NCBI GenBank assembly: GCA_017860615.1
Contig: JAGDMU010000002.1
Location: forward strand, 1 to 64,000
DNA length: 64,000 nt
Source: Pseudomonadota bacterium
GTDB taxonomy: Bacteria; Campylobacterota; Campylobacteria; Campylobacterales; Sulfurospirillaceae
Reading direction: 5' to 3'
The notes beneath the pieces were generated by a model, which made no database searches, was not told the DNA's origin, and saw nothing but the letters and a program-made list of their open reading frames with translations. Made by a program: the position numbers and the translations under genes. Below, piece after piece: positions 1-8,994 of this stretch. Every line of letters starts with the position of its first letter. The first letter of the stretch is position 1.

Positions 1-130
1 TTATGGTAATGAACTTGAACGCTAATCCCCAACTTTGGGCCGTTCTCTTTATCCCCGTTCTCTCAAACGAGGACGAAATTATATATCTATCCTCCTTAAT
101 CCTAGGTTAAATTCATCTGGAAAATTGTAT
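1..130. other. Left-edge intergenic stretch, no gene recognised
   Basis: Lies downstream of the pseudopilin gene on the minus strand. No reading frame with a plausible start and ribosome site continues into it on either strand. A GGAGG occurs on the minus strand near position 93 but no ATG follows at useful distance. CGTTCTCT is repeated twice at about 41-62. Nothing else is supported. Confidence 0.4.
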
Positions 131-757
131 TTAATAATTTTGAGCAGAAATGTAAGTGTAACCTGTTTCTTTTGTAACTGTAATAGTGACATTCCCATCA
201 GGATTAACGAGTGTAATATTGCAATCATTAGCAAGCAAGATATTTGAATAAGGACCAGTATAGACATCTAAATAAGGCCGACCTATATTATCAAAGGCAA
301 TAGTACGATAGGCACCACCTATTACACATGTACCATTTACAGCTGTTATACCATATTTTTTTGTCAAATTAACGAGCGAATCATCAGGTATGGCAGCAAC
401 TGCTGTTACCCCATCTCCAATTGTTTTACCTGTTAGTGGATCAACTGCTTCCTCATTCAAGTTAGAATTTCCTTGTTTATTTTCATCTCGAAAAACTTCA
501 TAATAATGAATGACTTCTCCTAAAATTGTAGTGTGTGGAAATCTTATTTGCCATCTTTTTTCATACCACGTCGCATCATTTGGATCAAATTTATCATCCA
601 TCATAGCAAGGTGCTGAGTATAGCGTATGTGGCTAACGACTTGGTCGGCGGCTTCACGCAAGGGATTGCGTTGAAAGCTTGAAGAGACAAAATAAGATAA
701 AATACCTACGATAACAATGACAAACACCAGTTCAAGCATTGTAAACGCTTTTTTCAT
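131..757 (-). CDS. Type II secretion/type IV pilus-like pseudopilin
   Basis: Encodes 208 residues with a class III (prepilin-like) N terminus: a short basic leader MKKA, then FTMLE with Glu at +5, then a hydrophobic helix to about residue 24. The residue before the cleavage point is Ala rather than the usual Gly. The remaining ~180 residues form a soluble periplasmic domain with two cysteines (about residues 143 and 178) that could form a disulphide. Such proteins are minor pilins or secretion pseudopilins processed by a prepilin peptidase at the inner membrane. The start is ATG with an AGAGGA ribosome site just upstream. It sits alone, separated from the next minus-strand gene by a hairpin. 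No assembly ATPase or secretin lies in the window, so the system it serves is unknown. Confidence 0.75.
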   Translation of the reverse strand: MKKAFTMLELVFVIVIVGILSYFVSSSFQRNPLREAADQVVSHIRYTQHLAMMDDKFDPNDATWYEKRWQIRFPHTTILGEVIHYYEVFRDENKQGNSNLNEEAVDPLTGKTIGDGVTAVAAIPDDSLVNLTKKYGITAVNGTCVIGGAYRTIAFDNIGRPYLDVYTGPYSNILLANDCNITLVNPDGNVTITVTKETGYTYISAQNY

Positions 758-796
758 CTTATCCTCTTTTTAATTGAACTCACTGATTAATTCTCA

Positions 797-819
797 AATT
801 TTGAGCTAAGCTCAAAATT
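797..819 (-). terminator. Hairpin between the GT39-like gene and the pseudopilin gene
   Basis: Perfect 10-bp inverted repeat AATTTTGAGC / GCTCAAAATT around a TAA loop. It lies downstream of the minus-strand operon that ends at 873 and just upstream of the pseudopilin start. The AT-rich arms end in short A/T runs. A transcription terminator is likely; an operator for the pseudopilin gene is the alternative. Confidence 0.45.
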
Positions 820-858
820 AGGTCTTCAGCAGACAGCTCTTGCGACTGGTCACTCTTA

Positions 859-875
859 TGAGACCTCTGGTCTCA
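859..875 (-). terminator. Short hairpin overlapping the GT39-like stop codon
   Basis: Perfect 7-bp inverted repeat TGAGACC-TCT-GGTCTCA covering the TGA stop at 873-875. There is no T-tract on the minus strand after it, so it may protect the 3' end or work with the stronger hairpin at 797-819. Confidence 0.3.
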
Positions 876-2063
876 ATTAACTCTGTAAAGATAGAAAGTT
901 TTGACAACTTTACCATAATAGGCTATGTCAATCTGCTCATATCCTTCTTCTATCTCTTTATAAGTTGTAAGCTTGTAGTCGCCTCCACGTTCTATGGTAT
1001 AGAACTTAAGTCTAAGTGCCATTTTATCATCTTTTGTCATAACTTTTGTGATGCCTTTAGACTTGAGTGCATCAGCTAACTCTTTAGCAATGTCATAGTT
1101 GATAGCAAAATGCTTTGATGGCTCATCCATTACCGCATACAAGGGTTTATGGAAAAAACTTAACAGGGTGTTGGCAAAAAGTGCAATAAGCACAATAGCA
1201 AAAAAGAGTGTATGCAGTTTTCTAAAAGCTGGAAGTCTTACACGATAACTATTGAAAAAGACTTTAACCATCAGCGGAACGGAAAGTACAACAAAAGGGG
1301 CGAAATCTTCAAGTAAAAGTCTCTGTCGCAAAGAGAGCAATAATGAAACGACCAATGAGAAGAAGGAGATGTACCATAAAAGGTTCTTTTCTTCTTTAAT
1401 GAGAATGCGGTACATCGCATAGACAAAGTATAAAAATAGAAGGGGTGAAAAGACAATGGCATAAACACCTAATGTATCCACAAAATAACCCTTAGGCTTT
1501 CCGCCCGTATCAAAACCATACAGATACATCGAAGCGCTAAATAAAATAAGGGTTAAGATCAAAAGATCGGTTTTGCGCTGAAAGAGTGCGTATATAAAAA
1601 GAGCTATGAAAAAAATACCAAAAGAGTTATCAATAAAAAGTGCAACGATCAAGACTAAATGTGAGGCAACTTTATACTCTTTAAGATAGAGATAGGTAAA
1701 TAAAAGACTGAAAAAGATAACAACGATACCACTGTTAACCAATAATGCGACACCATTAACCCCTGGTAAAAGGGCATAAATGGCAACCGATACGATACGA
1801 TCAACCCGTTTTTTGAGAAAAAGTTTGCCAATTTTATAAAGTAAAATGATGGAAGCTAGGTGAAAAAGAATAAATGGTAAGCGCAGCGCAAAATCATTTT
1901 GCCCTAAAAGTTGCGTTGAATAGAACGCAAGATAATGAACAAACGTGCTTCCATTGAAGAAAGTATTTGCCTCATCATAACTAATCGAAATACTTTGTGT
2001 TCCATACGTCAGCAAAACACCGCTTAAAATAATGATGAGAAATAGAAAAAGTCTCTCTCTCAT
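873..2063 (-). CDS. GT39/ArnT-like polytopic membrane protein, putative glycosyltransferase
   Basis: Encodes 396 residues, mostly hydrophobic, with roughly ten membrane segments and a soluble C-terminal domain of about 90 residues. An acidic motif SYDEA after the first membrane segment (about residues 28-32) resembles the catalytic loop of ArnT/PMT-type GT-C enzymes, which use polyprenyl-linked sugars on the periplasmic face. The ATG overlaps the TGA of the upstream amidotransferase gene by 4 bp, so the two are translationally coupled. The acceptor cannot be read from sequence. The family call is from layout and one motif only; a membrane protein of unknown function remains possible. Confidence 0.55.
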   Translation of the reverse strand: MRERLFLFLIIILSGVLLTYGTQSISISYDEANTFFNGSTFVHYLAFYSTQLLGQNDFALRLPFILFHLASIILLYKIGKLFLKKRVDRIVSVAIYALLPGVNGVALLVNSGIVVIFFSLLFTYLYLKEYKVASHLVLIVALFIDNSFGIFFIALFIYALFQRKTDLLILTLILFSASMYLYGFDTGGKPKGYFVDTLGVYAIVFSPLLFLYFVYAMYRILIKEEKNLLWYISFFSLVVSLLLSLRQRLLLEDFAPFVVLSVPLMVKVFFNSYRVRLPAFRKLHTLFFAIVLIALFANTLLSFFHKPLYAVMDEPSKHFAINYDIAKELADALKSKGITKVMTKDDKMALRLKFYTIERGGDYKLTTYKEIEEGYEQIDIAYYGKVVKTFYLYRVN

Positions 2064-2629
2064 AGTTTTAGGAAGTTATTTAAGATAGCATGTCCATGTT
2101 CACTTAAGATGGACTCTGGGTGAAATTGAACGCCGTAGATTTGTTTATCTTTGATTTGCAATGCCATAATTTCATGGTCATCTGTGCTGTACGCTGTTGG
2201 AATCACAACATCAGGAAGCCCTTCTTGCTCTACTGTCAACGAGTGGTAACGTGTTGTCGTAAAGGTTTCAGGTAGCCCATCAAAAAGGCAACTGTTATGA
2301 AGTTGTTTCGTTGTAGATGTTTTGCCGTGCATCATGCGTTTAGCACGTACGACTTTACCGCCAAAGGCTTGTCCTATGGCTTGATGCCCTAGACAAATGC
2401 CTAAAATAGGAATTTTACCGCCAAAATGTTTGATCACTTCTAAGCTCACACCTGCTTCATTTGGTGTAGCAGGACCAGGGGAAATGATAATTTTATCAGG
2501 ATGTAACGCTTCGATCTCTTCGATACTCAATTCATCATTGCGGATGACTTTCAGATCAGCGCCAAGCTCTAAGCAGTACTGAACGATATTGTAAGTAAAA
2601 CTATCGTAATTGTCTATCATTAAAACCAT
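2060..2629 (-). CDS. Anthranilate/aminodeoxychorismate synthase glutamine amidotransferase subunit (TrpG/PabA)
   Basis: A 189-residue class I glutamine amidotransferase. It starts MVLMIDNYDSFTYN, typical of the family, and has the nucleophile elbow GICLGH (Cys near residue 79) and the His-Glu pair in FHPES near the C terminus. It releases ammonia from glutamine for a chorismate-amidating partner (TrpE or PabB). No partner lies in the window, so tryptophan and folate roles cannot be separated. It follows the citX-citG gene after a 54-bp gap and overlaps the next gene by 4 bp, so it may have its own promoter or be read through from the citrate operon. Confidence 0.85.
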   Translation of the reverse strand: MVLMIDNYDSFTYNIVQYCLELGADLKVIRNDELSIEEIEALHPDKIIISPGPATPNEAGVSLEVIKHFGGKIPILGICLGHQAIGQAFGGKVVRAKRMMHGKTSTTKQLHNSCLFDGLPETFTTTRYHSLTVEQEGLPDVVIPTAYSTDDHEIMALQIKDKQIYGVQFHPESILSEHGHAILNNFLKL

Positions 2630-2683
2630 AAGTGTTGTTCCATTTGAAATAAGCTAGGTTTAATAATCATAACACGCTTTTGC

Positions 2684-4030
2684 TTAAGAATTAACTATCT
2701 GAGCCAGTAACCACGTCATTGCCAAAAGATCAGCACTGCCTCCTGGAGAGAGATTTTTAGAGATCATATCTGTATCAAAGTCATTTAAAAGTGCATCTAA
2801 GGTTTTCATTTGACTTTTGAGAAGCAAAAGTTCACGCGCTTTTTTTTTCGCGTAATTGAGCCCTTCAATGCCACCTCTTGACCATAAAGTACTATCATCT
2901 AAAATGGAAATGAGTAAAAGCAGTGTTTTTTTCAGAGCTATCTCTTCGCCCTCTTCTTCTTTACATGCCTGATAATAGGGCAAACTCTGTTCAAAAATAA
3001 TTGCAAAACCACTTTGGGCGACTTCGCGAATACCCGCACTTCCTGTCTCATAAAAAAAACGCGCACCTGCACTGTTCGGTTTTATATGTAAAAGATCGTC
3101 TTCAACAAGATTGCAACAGAGTGCTTGCATTTGTGATTGTAAGTTTTGAGCAGACAAACTTTGAGTGCTTCCTTTTAAACGTCCAATGGCACCACATAAG
3201 ACAGCCAAACAGAAGATCATTCCTTTGTGGGTGTTGACTCCAGAGGTTGCCTTAAACATCGCTTTTTCACAGGCAATACCAACTTCACGCACTCTTACAA
3301 AACTCTGCTTTGCATCCTCATTAGCATACCTTTGCGCTGTTTCGACAAACTCTACTACAAAAGGTTTGATGGCACTTATGCTCGCATAAAAAGTATAAAT
3401 GTCCATATCGTGGTGCGCACCACTGTTCGCAAGGTCAACCAGTCCTGGTTTGGGAGTAAGTTCGACTTCCGTTTTCATAGCACGTTCACACCATAAAGCA
3501 ATAGAATTGGTAAAAGCGTGTTTCTCAACTAAGCTTTTGATCTGTGAATTTAATTCTGTATAGGGGTGCTTTTGAGTTCTTGCACAGAGCTGTGCTTCAT
3601 CTTCACACACAAAGCATTTGCGTTTTGAAAGCCCTAGTGTACTACGTGAAAGGATAACGCCAGAAACATCCAGCACATCAATATCCATCAAACGCCCAAG
3701 AGGATGGGTGTTTTCGAGTTTACATGTCAAGACTTTCAGTCTCTTAGCCTCTGCTTTACAGGCAAAGAGCGCCTCAGCTCCTGTTGAAACCATTTTACGT
3801 TCACAATCAAGCAATACAATCCCCTCTTCTTCTAACAGAGACACTATAGCTTCATAGGCTATTTCATGCACTACAACGGCTTCATGTGACAGTTTTATAG
3901 AACTAGGGATATTTATTGAAAGGGAGATAAGAGATGCCAAAGGGTAGCGGCTTAAAAGCTCTTTTTGCTTGAAAGCACGCTCTTCTTTGGCTTGTAAAAT
4001 AGCGTCTAACGATGTTGGTTTTCCTATCAT
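2684..4030 (-). CDS. citXG: CitX-CitG fusion: citrate lyase prosthetic-group transferase and triphosphoribosyl-dephospho-CoA synthase
   Basis: A 448-residue protein joining two citrate lyase maturation enzymes. Residues ~1-170 resemble CitX, which transfers the phosphoribosyl-dephospho-CoA arm to the CitD acyl carrier subunit; HPLGRLMDIDV fits the family's G-R-x-x-D-x-D signature. Residues ~175-448 resemble CitG, which makes 2'-(5''-triphosphoribosyl)-3'-dephospho-CoA from ATP and dephospho-CoA; the stretches LTPKPGLVD and LSPGGSADLLA are typical. The two functions are separate genes in many bacteria and fused in others. The ATG directly abuts the citF stop, giving a tight operon. No frameshift or missing block was seen, so both halves are probably active. 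Confidence 0.88.
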   Translation of the reverse strand: MIGKPTSLDAILQAKEERAFKQKELLSRYPLASLISLSINIPSSIKLSHEAVVVHEIAYEAIVSLLEEEGIVLLDCERKMVSTGAEALFACKAEAKRLKVLTCKLENTHPLGRLMDIDVLDVSGVILSRSTLGLSKRKCFVCEDEAQLCARTQKHPYTELNSQIKSLVEKHAFTNSIALWCERAMKTEVELTPKPGLVDLANSGAHHDMDIYTFYASISAIKPFVVEFVETAQRYANEDAKQSFVRVREVGIACEKAMFKATSGVNTHKGMIFCLAVLCGAIGRLKGSTQSLSAQNLQSQMQALCCNLVEDDLLHIKPNSAGARFFYETGSAGIREVAQSGFAIIFEQSLPYYQACKEEEGEEIALKKTLLLLISILDDSTLWSRGGIEGLNYAKKKARELLLLKSQMKTLDALLNDFDTDMISKNLSPGGSADLLAMTWLLAQIVNS

Positions 4031-5530
4031 TTATGCGAGTTGACGCACGACATCAATGATGGAGCCATCACGATAACGAATGACGGCAACGACTTTGTCG
4101 GTATATTTGATCTCAGCAGGCTCTCCACACAGCGCAATGGCACGCTCATAAAGCTCTTGCATCTCTACAATCTGAAGCCCTGCTTTTTTAAGGCGTGCTT
4201 TAAGCTCCACATTTTTAGGATTGACCGCAATGCCTTGATCAGTTACAACAACATCCACGGTTGAACCAGGTGTAACGATAGTGTTAACTCGTTTCGTCAC
4301 CGTTGGAAGGCGTCCGCGGGTAAGTGGAGCTACAATAATGGAGAGCTTTGCTTCCGCTGCTGTGTCACTGTGACCTCCTGAAGCGCCTCGTAAAAAGCCT
4401 TTTGAGCCTGTGATGACGTTGACGTTAAAGTCAAGATCGACTTCAAGAGCACTTAAAACAACTATGTCAAGTTGTTTGATGGAAGCACCTTTGGAGCTTG
4501 GATTGGCATATTCGTTGGCACTAATTTCGATATGGTTTTTGTTTTCACCCAACGATTTTGCGGCAAATTCATCAAAACTTTGGACATCTAAAAGCGTTTT
4601 AATGAGACCTCGTTTGAGCATATACACCATCGTACCTGTAATGCCGCCCAGTCCAAAACTAGCGTGAATGCCCTTCTCTTCCATCTTTTCACTCAAAAAG
4701 ACGGTTGTTGCCAAAGATGCGCCACCCGTTCCTGTTTGAATGCTAAAGCCCTCTTTGAAAAGTCCTGAATGCTCGATGAGTTTCGCTGTATGACTGGCGA
4801 GTAAAAGCTCTTTAGGATTGGTCGTCATACGGGTTTCACCTGCACCGATTTTGGAAGGATCCCCCACCTCATCAACGAGGACAACCGCATCAACTTGGTC
4901 TTGATGCAAGCTTGCAGGCACGTTAGGGTACTCTTCTAAAGACTCCGTTAGAACCACAACATAATCCGCATACTGCGCATCGATCATCGCGTAGCCTAAA
5001 GAGCCACATTTTGAGCGTCCTGAGTAACCGTTGGCATTGCCAAACGCGTCGCACACGGGCACACCTAAAAAGGCAACATCGATTTTGAGCTCACCCGATT
5101 GGATCAGATGTACACGTCCACCGTGTGAGTGAATCTGAACAGGCTTCTCCATCAACCCTTTGGAGATCGCTTCGCCCAGTTTACTTCTAAGCCCTGATGT
5201 ATAAATCTCTGTAACCACACCATTTTTGATATGCTCCACAATAGGATCGTGCACGGAAGCGAGAGAACTTGAAGCTAATCTAAGGTTTTTAAAGCCCATC
5301 TTAGCGATAACATTCATCACGTTATTGATAAGTAGGTCACCTCCGCGAAAAGCATGATGAAAAGAGATGGTCATCCCATCTTTGAGACCTGAGCGTTTTA
5401 TGGCTTCTTCAATACTCTCACAAAGCTTCGCGCGTCGATCTTCACCTTTAGCTTTCTCTTTCGCCCTAAAAAAAGGTGCATTAACAGACGTTAGGTCTTC
5501 TACTTTAAATTGTTTTTCAATATCTTTCAT
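4031..5530 (-). CDS. citF: Citrate lyase alpha subunit (citrate CoA/ACP transferase)
   Basis: A 499-residue protein of the usual CitF length. CitF swaps acetyl on the acyl carrier subunit CitD for citrate, giving citryl-ACP for cleavage by CitE. The N-terminal half carries SFHHAFRGGD and SHGGRVHLI, the C-terminal half GTGGASLA and GSKGFLRGASGGH, as in CitF and related CoA transferases. The ATG overlaps the citE stop by 4 bp. It acts in the cytoplasm in fermentative citrate breakdown to acetate and oxaloacetate. Confidence 0.93.
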   Translation of the reverse strand: MKDIEKQFKVEDLTSVNAPFFRAKEKAKGEDRRAKLCESIEEAIKRSGLKDGMTISFHHAFRGGDLLINNVMNVIAKMGFKNLRLASSSLASVHDPIVEHIKNGVVTEIYTSGLRSKLGEAISKGLMEKPVQIHSHGGRVHLIQSGELKIDVAFLGVPVCDAFGNANGYSGRSKCGSLGYAMIDAQYADYVVVLTESLEEYPNVPASLHQDQVDAVVLVDEVGDPSKIGAGETRMTTNPKELLLASHTAKLIEHSGLFKEGFSIQTGTGGASLATTVFLSEKMEEKGIHASFGLGGITGTMVYMLKRGLIKTLLDVQSFDEFAAKSLGENKNHIEISANEYANPSSKGASIKQLDIVVLSALEVDLDFNVNVITGSKGFLRGASGGHSDTAAEAKLSIIVAPLTRGRLPTVTKRVNTIVTPGSTVDVVVTDQGIAVNPKNVELKARLKKAGLQIVEMQELYERAIALCGEPAEIKYTDKVVAVIRYRDGSIIDVVRQLA

Positions 5531-6414
5531 TGCTCTTCTCCTAAAACACCTGAGGCTTTCGCTAAATCAATAATCCACTCTGCTCTTAAAATAATAGGCG
5601 CATCGACCATTTTACCATCGAGTGAAATAACACCAAGACCTCTCTCTTTCGCATCTTTAGCAGCTTCAAGTACCTCTATCGCCCAGTTGATGTCTTTTTG
5701 GCGTGGCTCAAACGCTTTGTGGAGCCATGGAATTTGTGTCGGGTTAATGAGTGATTTACCATCAAAACCAAGCCCCTTGATGTACTCTACTTCGTGCATA
5801 AAGCCCTCTTTGTCTTTGACATCGGAAAAGACAGAGTCAAATGCACCAATTTTTGCAGCACGCGCAGCGAGCAAGATTTGGTTACGTGCTGCCATCAGTT
5901 CAAGTCCCTCTTTGGTACGTTGGGTATGAAGGTCGCGTACAAAGTCTTCCGCACCTAGGGCAATGCCCATCATGCGCTTAGAACATCGTGCGATATCGAC
6001 AGCATTGACCACACCAAGCGCACTTTCAATCGCCGCTAAGAGTAGGGTTTTTTTCTCGCGTCCAATGCGATTTTCAATATCTGCAATCTCTTGTTCCATC
6101 TCCAACACGTCATCGACTGTATCGGTTTTCGGAAGACGGATGATGTCCACACCTGCACGGATGACCGCCTCTAAGTCTAAAAGACCAAACGGAGAGTTGA
6201 GAGGATTGACACGTACTGCCGTTTCGATATTTTTGTAGGTAAAGTGTTGTAACGCGTGAAAAACCATCATGCGTGCAGAGTCTTTTTCGCTCAAAGCCAC
6301 AGAGTCTTCTAAGTCAAACATGACGGTGTCAGGTTTATAGATAAACGCATTACAGACCATGCCGGTGTTGGAACCTGGCACAAAAAGCATACTTCTTCGT
6401 AATTTTTGTTTCAT
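5527..6414 (-). CDS. citE: Citrate lyase beta subunit (citryl-ACP lyase)
   Basis: A 295-residue CitE/HpcH-family lyase that splits citryl-ACP into acetyl-ACP and oxaloacetate. The N terminus RRSMLFVPGSN, the Arg in AVRVNPLNS, the Glu in AIESALGV and the Asp in GAEDFVRDL match conserved positions of the TIM-barrel family that binds Mg2+ and substrate. The ATG at 6414 overlaps the citD stop by 4 bp and is preferred to a TTG five codons upstream, because every junction in this operon is an ATGA overlap. Confidence 0.93.
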   Translation of the reverse strand: MKQKLRRSMLFVPGSNTGMVCNAFIYKPDTVMFDLEDSVALSEKDSARMMVFHALQHFTYKNIETAVRVNPLNSPFGLLDLEAVIRAGVDIIRLPKTDTVDDVLEMEQEIADIENRIGREKKTLLLAAIESALGVVNAVDIARCSKRMMGIALGAEDFVRDLHTQRTKEGLELMAARNQILLAARAAKIGAFDSVFSDVKDKEGFMHEVEYIKGLGFDGKSLINPTQIPWLHKAFEPRQKDINWAIEVLEAAKDAKERGLGVISLDGKMVDAPIILRAEWIIDLAKASGVLGEEQ

Positions 6415-6710
6415 GATAATGCACTCCAATTGGGCTGAGTCTCAGAAGATGCCCTTAAAATAGCCGTTTGAACGCGTGCTTTAATGACGTAATCCAGCGC
6501 TCCTTTGTCTTGAACGATGAGTTTGACACCGTCCACCTTCATCGCCATCGCCGTCTCTAAAATAAGAGCTCGGATCGCATCACCGTAAATCTCTTCTACC
6601 GTGCTCTCCAACTCAATTTCAATGCCCTTTGCATCCACAGGAATCACGCGTACAAACGCATCACTTGACTCCAGTGTTCCTGCATGGGCAGTCTCTAGCT
6701 TTTTGCTCAT
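6411..6710 (-). CDS. citD: Citrate lyase gamma subunit (acyl carrier protein)
   Basis: A 99-residue acyl carrier subunit. GTLESSD near the N terminus matches the site where CitX attaches the phosphoribosyl-dephospho-CoA arm; Ser15 is the likely attachment residue. It shuttles acetyl and citryl groups between CitF and CitE. Both ends overlap neighbours by 4 bp, which fits the stoichiometric complex these subunits form. Confidence 0.92.
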   Translation of the reverse strand: MSKKLETAHAGTLESSDAFVRVIPVDAKGIEIELESTVEEIYGDAIRALILETAMAMKVDGVKLIVQDKGALDYVIKARVQTAILRASSETQPNWSALS

Positions 6711-7726
6711 TTTGCTTCCTCTTTAGACATCATTTTTTCAATCAACGCATACGTTGTTGGAGGTACCAATGGGAAGATATCTTCCAAACGATTTTGTTGC
6801 ATCAATTTTCTGACTCTCGAAGCCGAAATTGGCTCACCACCATACTCAATGCGCCCTAACACAACCACTTCAATGGGTGGAAATTCACTAGGGCGTGCAA
6901 GTAGTTTTTTCATCTGCTGATTATACTCGTTTGTCACGACACATAAAGGTTCTTCTCCCACAAATCGGTGCGTAATGCCCAATTGTGGGGCTAAATGATT
7001 TCTAAAGATATTGAGATCAAGCTCCGTATAGAGTGAATCAATTTGACGTTTGTCCTTAATAAAATAGGTCGGAAACGTCGCTTTAGAGATAATATAGTCC
7101 GAACCCTCATGTATCGTGAGGTTTTCAAGATCTGCCAAGCCTTCACGAATGAGCTTGTAACGATCTTTATAACTAAAAAAGGAGGCATCCTCCTTCACCA
7201 AAAACAGATGCACCCAGTGCGACCTTTCACAGGCTTGTTCTACCAAATAACGGTGCCCCAAGGTAAAAGGATTACAGTTCATCACGATACTGCCAACCAC
7301 ATCACCCGTATGTTTATACTTTCGTAATCGTTTCTTGTAAAGATCAATATTGTAGCTGTTCTCCATCAAAATGACTTGATGATTTGCCTGCTCAATATAC
7401 TTAAACCCGCACGACTCAAAAACCTCCTCGTAGTTTGGTTTGGTAAACAAAAAAAGATCATGGCGTCCTTCACGAAACGCCACTTTCAAAAGCTCACTCA
7501 TAAGACTGAGTGCCAAGCCTTCTCCACGCATAGACTCATCCAAAGCGATGTTTTTTAATACACGTCCACTCAGTCCGCCACACGCTACGATGCGATCATC
7601 CTCTTTGGCGATCACAAAAATTTCCACATCCTCCGACATTTCAAGATCAACACTCTCTAAAAAATCCCTCACTTTCTGCCATCGCACGACGCTGGTGTGT
7701 GGCACTTCAGAGAAGATAAAACTCAT
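6707..7726 (-). CDS. citC: [Citrate (pro-3S)-lyase] ligase (acetate:citrate lyase ligase)
   Basis: A 339-residue protein that activates citrate lyase by acetylating its prosthetic group with ATP and acetate. Residues ~1-130 form a GNAT-like domain (the segment LDESMRGEGLALSLM resembles an acetyl-CoA loop). Residues ~140-335 form a nucleotidyltransferase domain with NPFTLGHRYLVE (HxGH-like motif, here TLGHR) and ISASRVRKL near the C terminus (ISSTxxR-like). It is the first enzyme gene of the cit block, overlapping citD and the upstream permease gene by 4 bp each. Confidence 0.92.
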   Translation of the reverse strand: MSFIFSEVPHTSVVRWQKVRDFLESVDLEMSEDVEIFVIAKEDDRIVACGGLSGRVLKNIALDESMRGEGLALSLMSELLKVAFREGRHDLFLFTKPNYEEVFESCGFKYIEQANHQVILMENSYNIDLYKKRLRKYKHTGDVVGSIVMNCNPFTLGHRYLVEQACERSHWVHLFLVKEDASFFSYKDRYKLIREGLADLENLTIHEGSDYIISKATFPTYFIKDKRQIDSLYTELDLNIFRNHLAPQLGITHRFVGEEPLCVVTNEYNQQMKKLLARPSEFPPIEVVVLGRIEYGGEPISASRVRKLMQQNRLEDIFPLVPPTTYALIEKMMSKEEAK

Positions 7727-8778
7727 CTGCCCTCTTTGGGGCGAAGGTATTTGACAAAAACAGGTGCTACACTCATCACCAAAAACATTCGCACAATGTG
7801 ATGAAGGGCAACATAGGGTAAATTTGCTCCAACAATGATCGCAATCAAATTCATCTCCGACTGACCACCAGGGGAAAAGGCTAAAAGAATCGAGATCAGT
7901 GGGAAATCGATCATCTTAGAAACAACAAAGACAAACAAAGCTGAAATCATCGCTAAAATCATAAAATATCCCAATGTTTGCGCTAAAATTTTTGCGATTT
8001 CCTTAGCGGTAACACCGACAAAGACAAACCCTACAGTCGTTCCAAGAATAAGCTGAATGAGCTTAATGACCTCATTGGGAGGACGAGAATGTACCATACC
8101 CGAACCATACACTATCGCACCTAAGAGCATTGGTCCTAGCATGGTTCCCCCTGGAATTTTAAGCTTTAAAGCACCCCACCATCCCACAAGAGCACATACG
8201 GTTAAAATGACCATATCATGTGGATCACTCTGTAAAAGCGGTTGGGTAATGCTAACTCTGCCATCCAAAGAGACATGAGAAATAGCTTGAATAATAAAAG
8301 GGAGGGTAAAAACGATGCACAATAGCCGAACCGATTGGGTCATTGTCACCTTATAAACATTGGCACCCATGGCTTCCGCCAATGTGATCATCTCCAAAAG
8401 ACCGCCTGGCATGGAGCTAAAATAGGCGGTCATCTTATCGAACTTGAGCCACTTCCAATAATAAATCATCCCGCAAAACGTGATAATAAGGACAAACGGT
8501 AAAATCAGAACAATGCTTGAAACAAAGTCTCCTAAATAGTGTAAAATCGTAGGATTAAAGGCACTACCAATGGTAATACCAAGTACAGCACGTGCAGGAG
8601 CAGAAAATATTTTAGGCGATTTAAGGGGAATTTGGGGAAAACGACTGGCAATGGCAATAGCAACAATAGCACCTAAAAGCCATGGCAATGGTACCTTGAT
8701 AAAAGAGAAAAGTATGGCTCCTAGAGTCCCTATAAAAAGCGATGCTACTACAGGTAAAAAGCCTTTAAGCCATTGCAT
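7723..8778 (-). CDS. AbrB-family integral membrane protein, candidate citrate-associated permease
   Basis: A 351-residue hydrophobic protein with about ten membrane segments in two repeated halves, as in the AbrB/YjgA-like family once labelled ammonia monooxygenase. SMPGGLLEMITLAEAMGA and FSPGGQSEMNLIAI are the matching loop motifs of the two halves. It is the first gene of the cit operon, coupled to citC by 4 bp, where other citrate fermenters often carry CitS or CitT. From position, a transporter for citrate or a product such as acetate is plausible, but family substrates are poorly known. Confidence 0.7.
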   Translation of the reverse strand: MQWLKGFLPVVASLFIGTLGAILFSFIKVPLPWLLGAIVAIAIASRFPQIPLKSPKIFSAPARAVLGITIGSAFNPTILHYLGDFVSSIVLILPFVLIITFCGMIYYWKWLKFDKMTAYFSSMPGGLLEMITLAEAMGANVYKVTMTQSVRLLCIVFTLPFIIQAISHVSLDGRVSITQPLLQSDPHDMVILTVCALVGWWGALKLKIPGGTMLGPMLLGAIVYGSGMVHSRPPNEVIKLIQLILGTTVGFVFVGVTAKEIAKILAQTLGYFMILAMISALFVFVVSKMIDFPLISILLAFSPGGQSEMNLIAIIVGANLPYVALHHIVRMFLVMSVAPVFVKYLRPKEGR

Positions 8779-8994
8779 TGAACATCCATTAAATGATCTT
8801 TGTAAGTCATGGCAATGATACCTTTTTTTTCATTAAGAATAACTAAGATGTAATAAGCTCAAACGTGGCTATTTATGGGCATTTTGTGCATAAAGATTGC
8901 CAAAGTTAAAAGGAGCTTTTTTGTTTTTAAAATAGGGGTATTTTTAATAAAAATTCAGTAAACTTAAAAAGAAACCTATCGTAGAGGACTATCT
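8779..8994. promoter_or_regulatory. Divergent promoter region between the cit operon and citAB
   Basis: A 216-bp AT-rich region between outward-facing genes. It contains an interrupted palindrome ATTTTTA-A-TAAAAAT at 8940-8954, about 40 bp before the kinase start, and the word ATTTTGTGCA at 8881-8890, which recurs in the tctC/hybrid-kinase divergent region at 14295-14304. The ribosome site GAGGA precedes the kinase ATG. Control by the adjacent CitB-type regulator is inferred from position. Confidence 0.45.

Noticed and set aside
5510-5929. Plus-strand open frame of 139 codons opposite citE
   Set aside because: Antisense shadow of a well-supported enzyme, with no ribosome site or recognisable domain.
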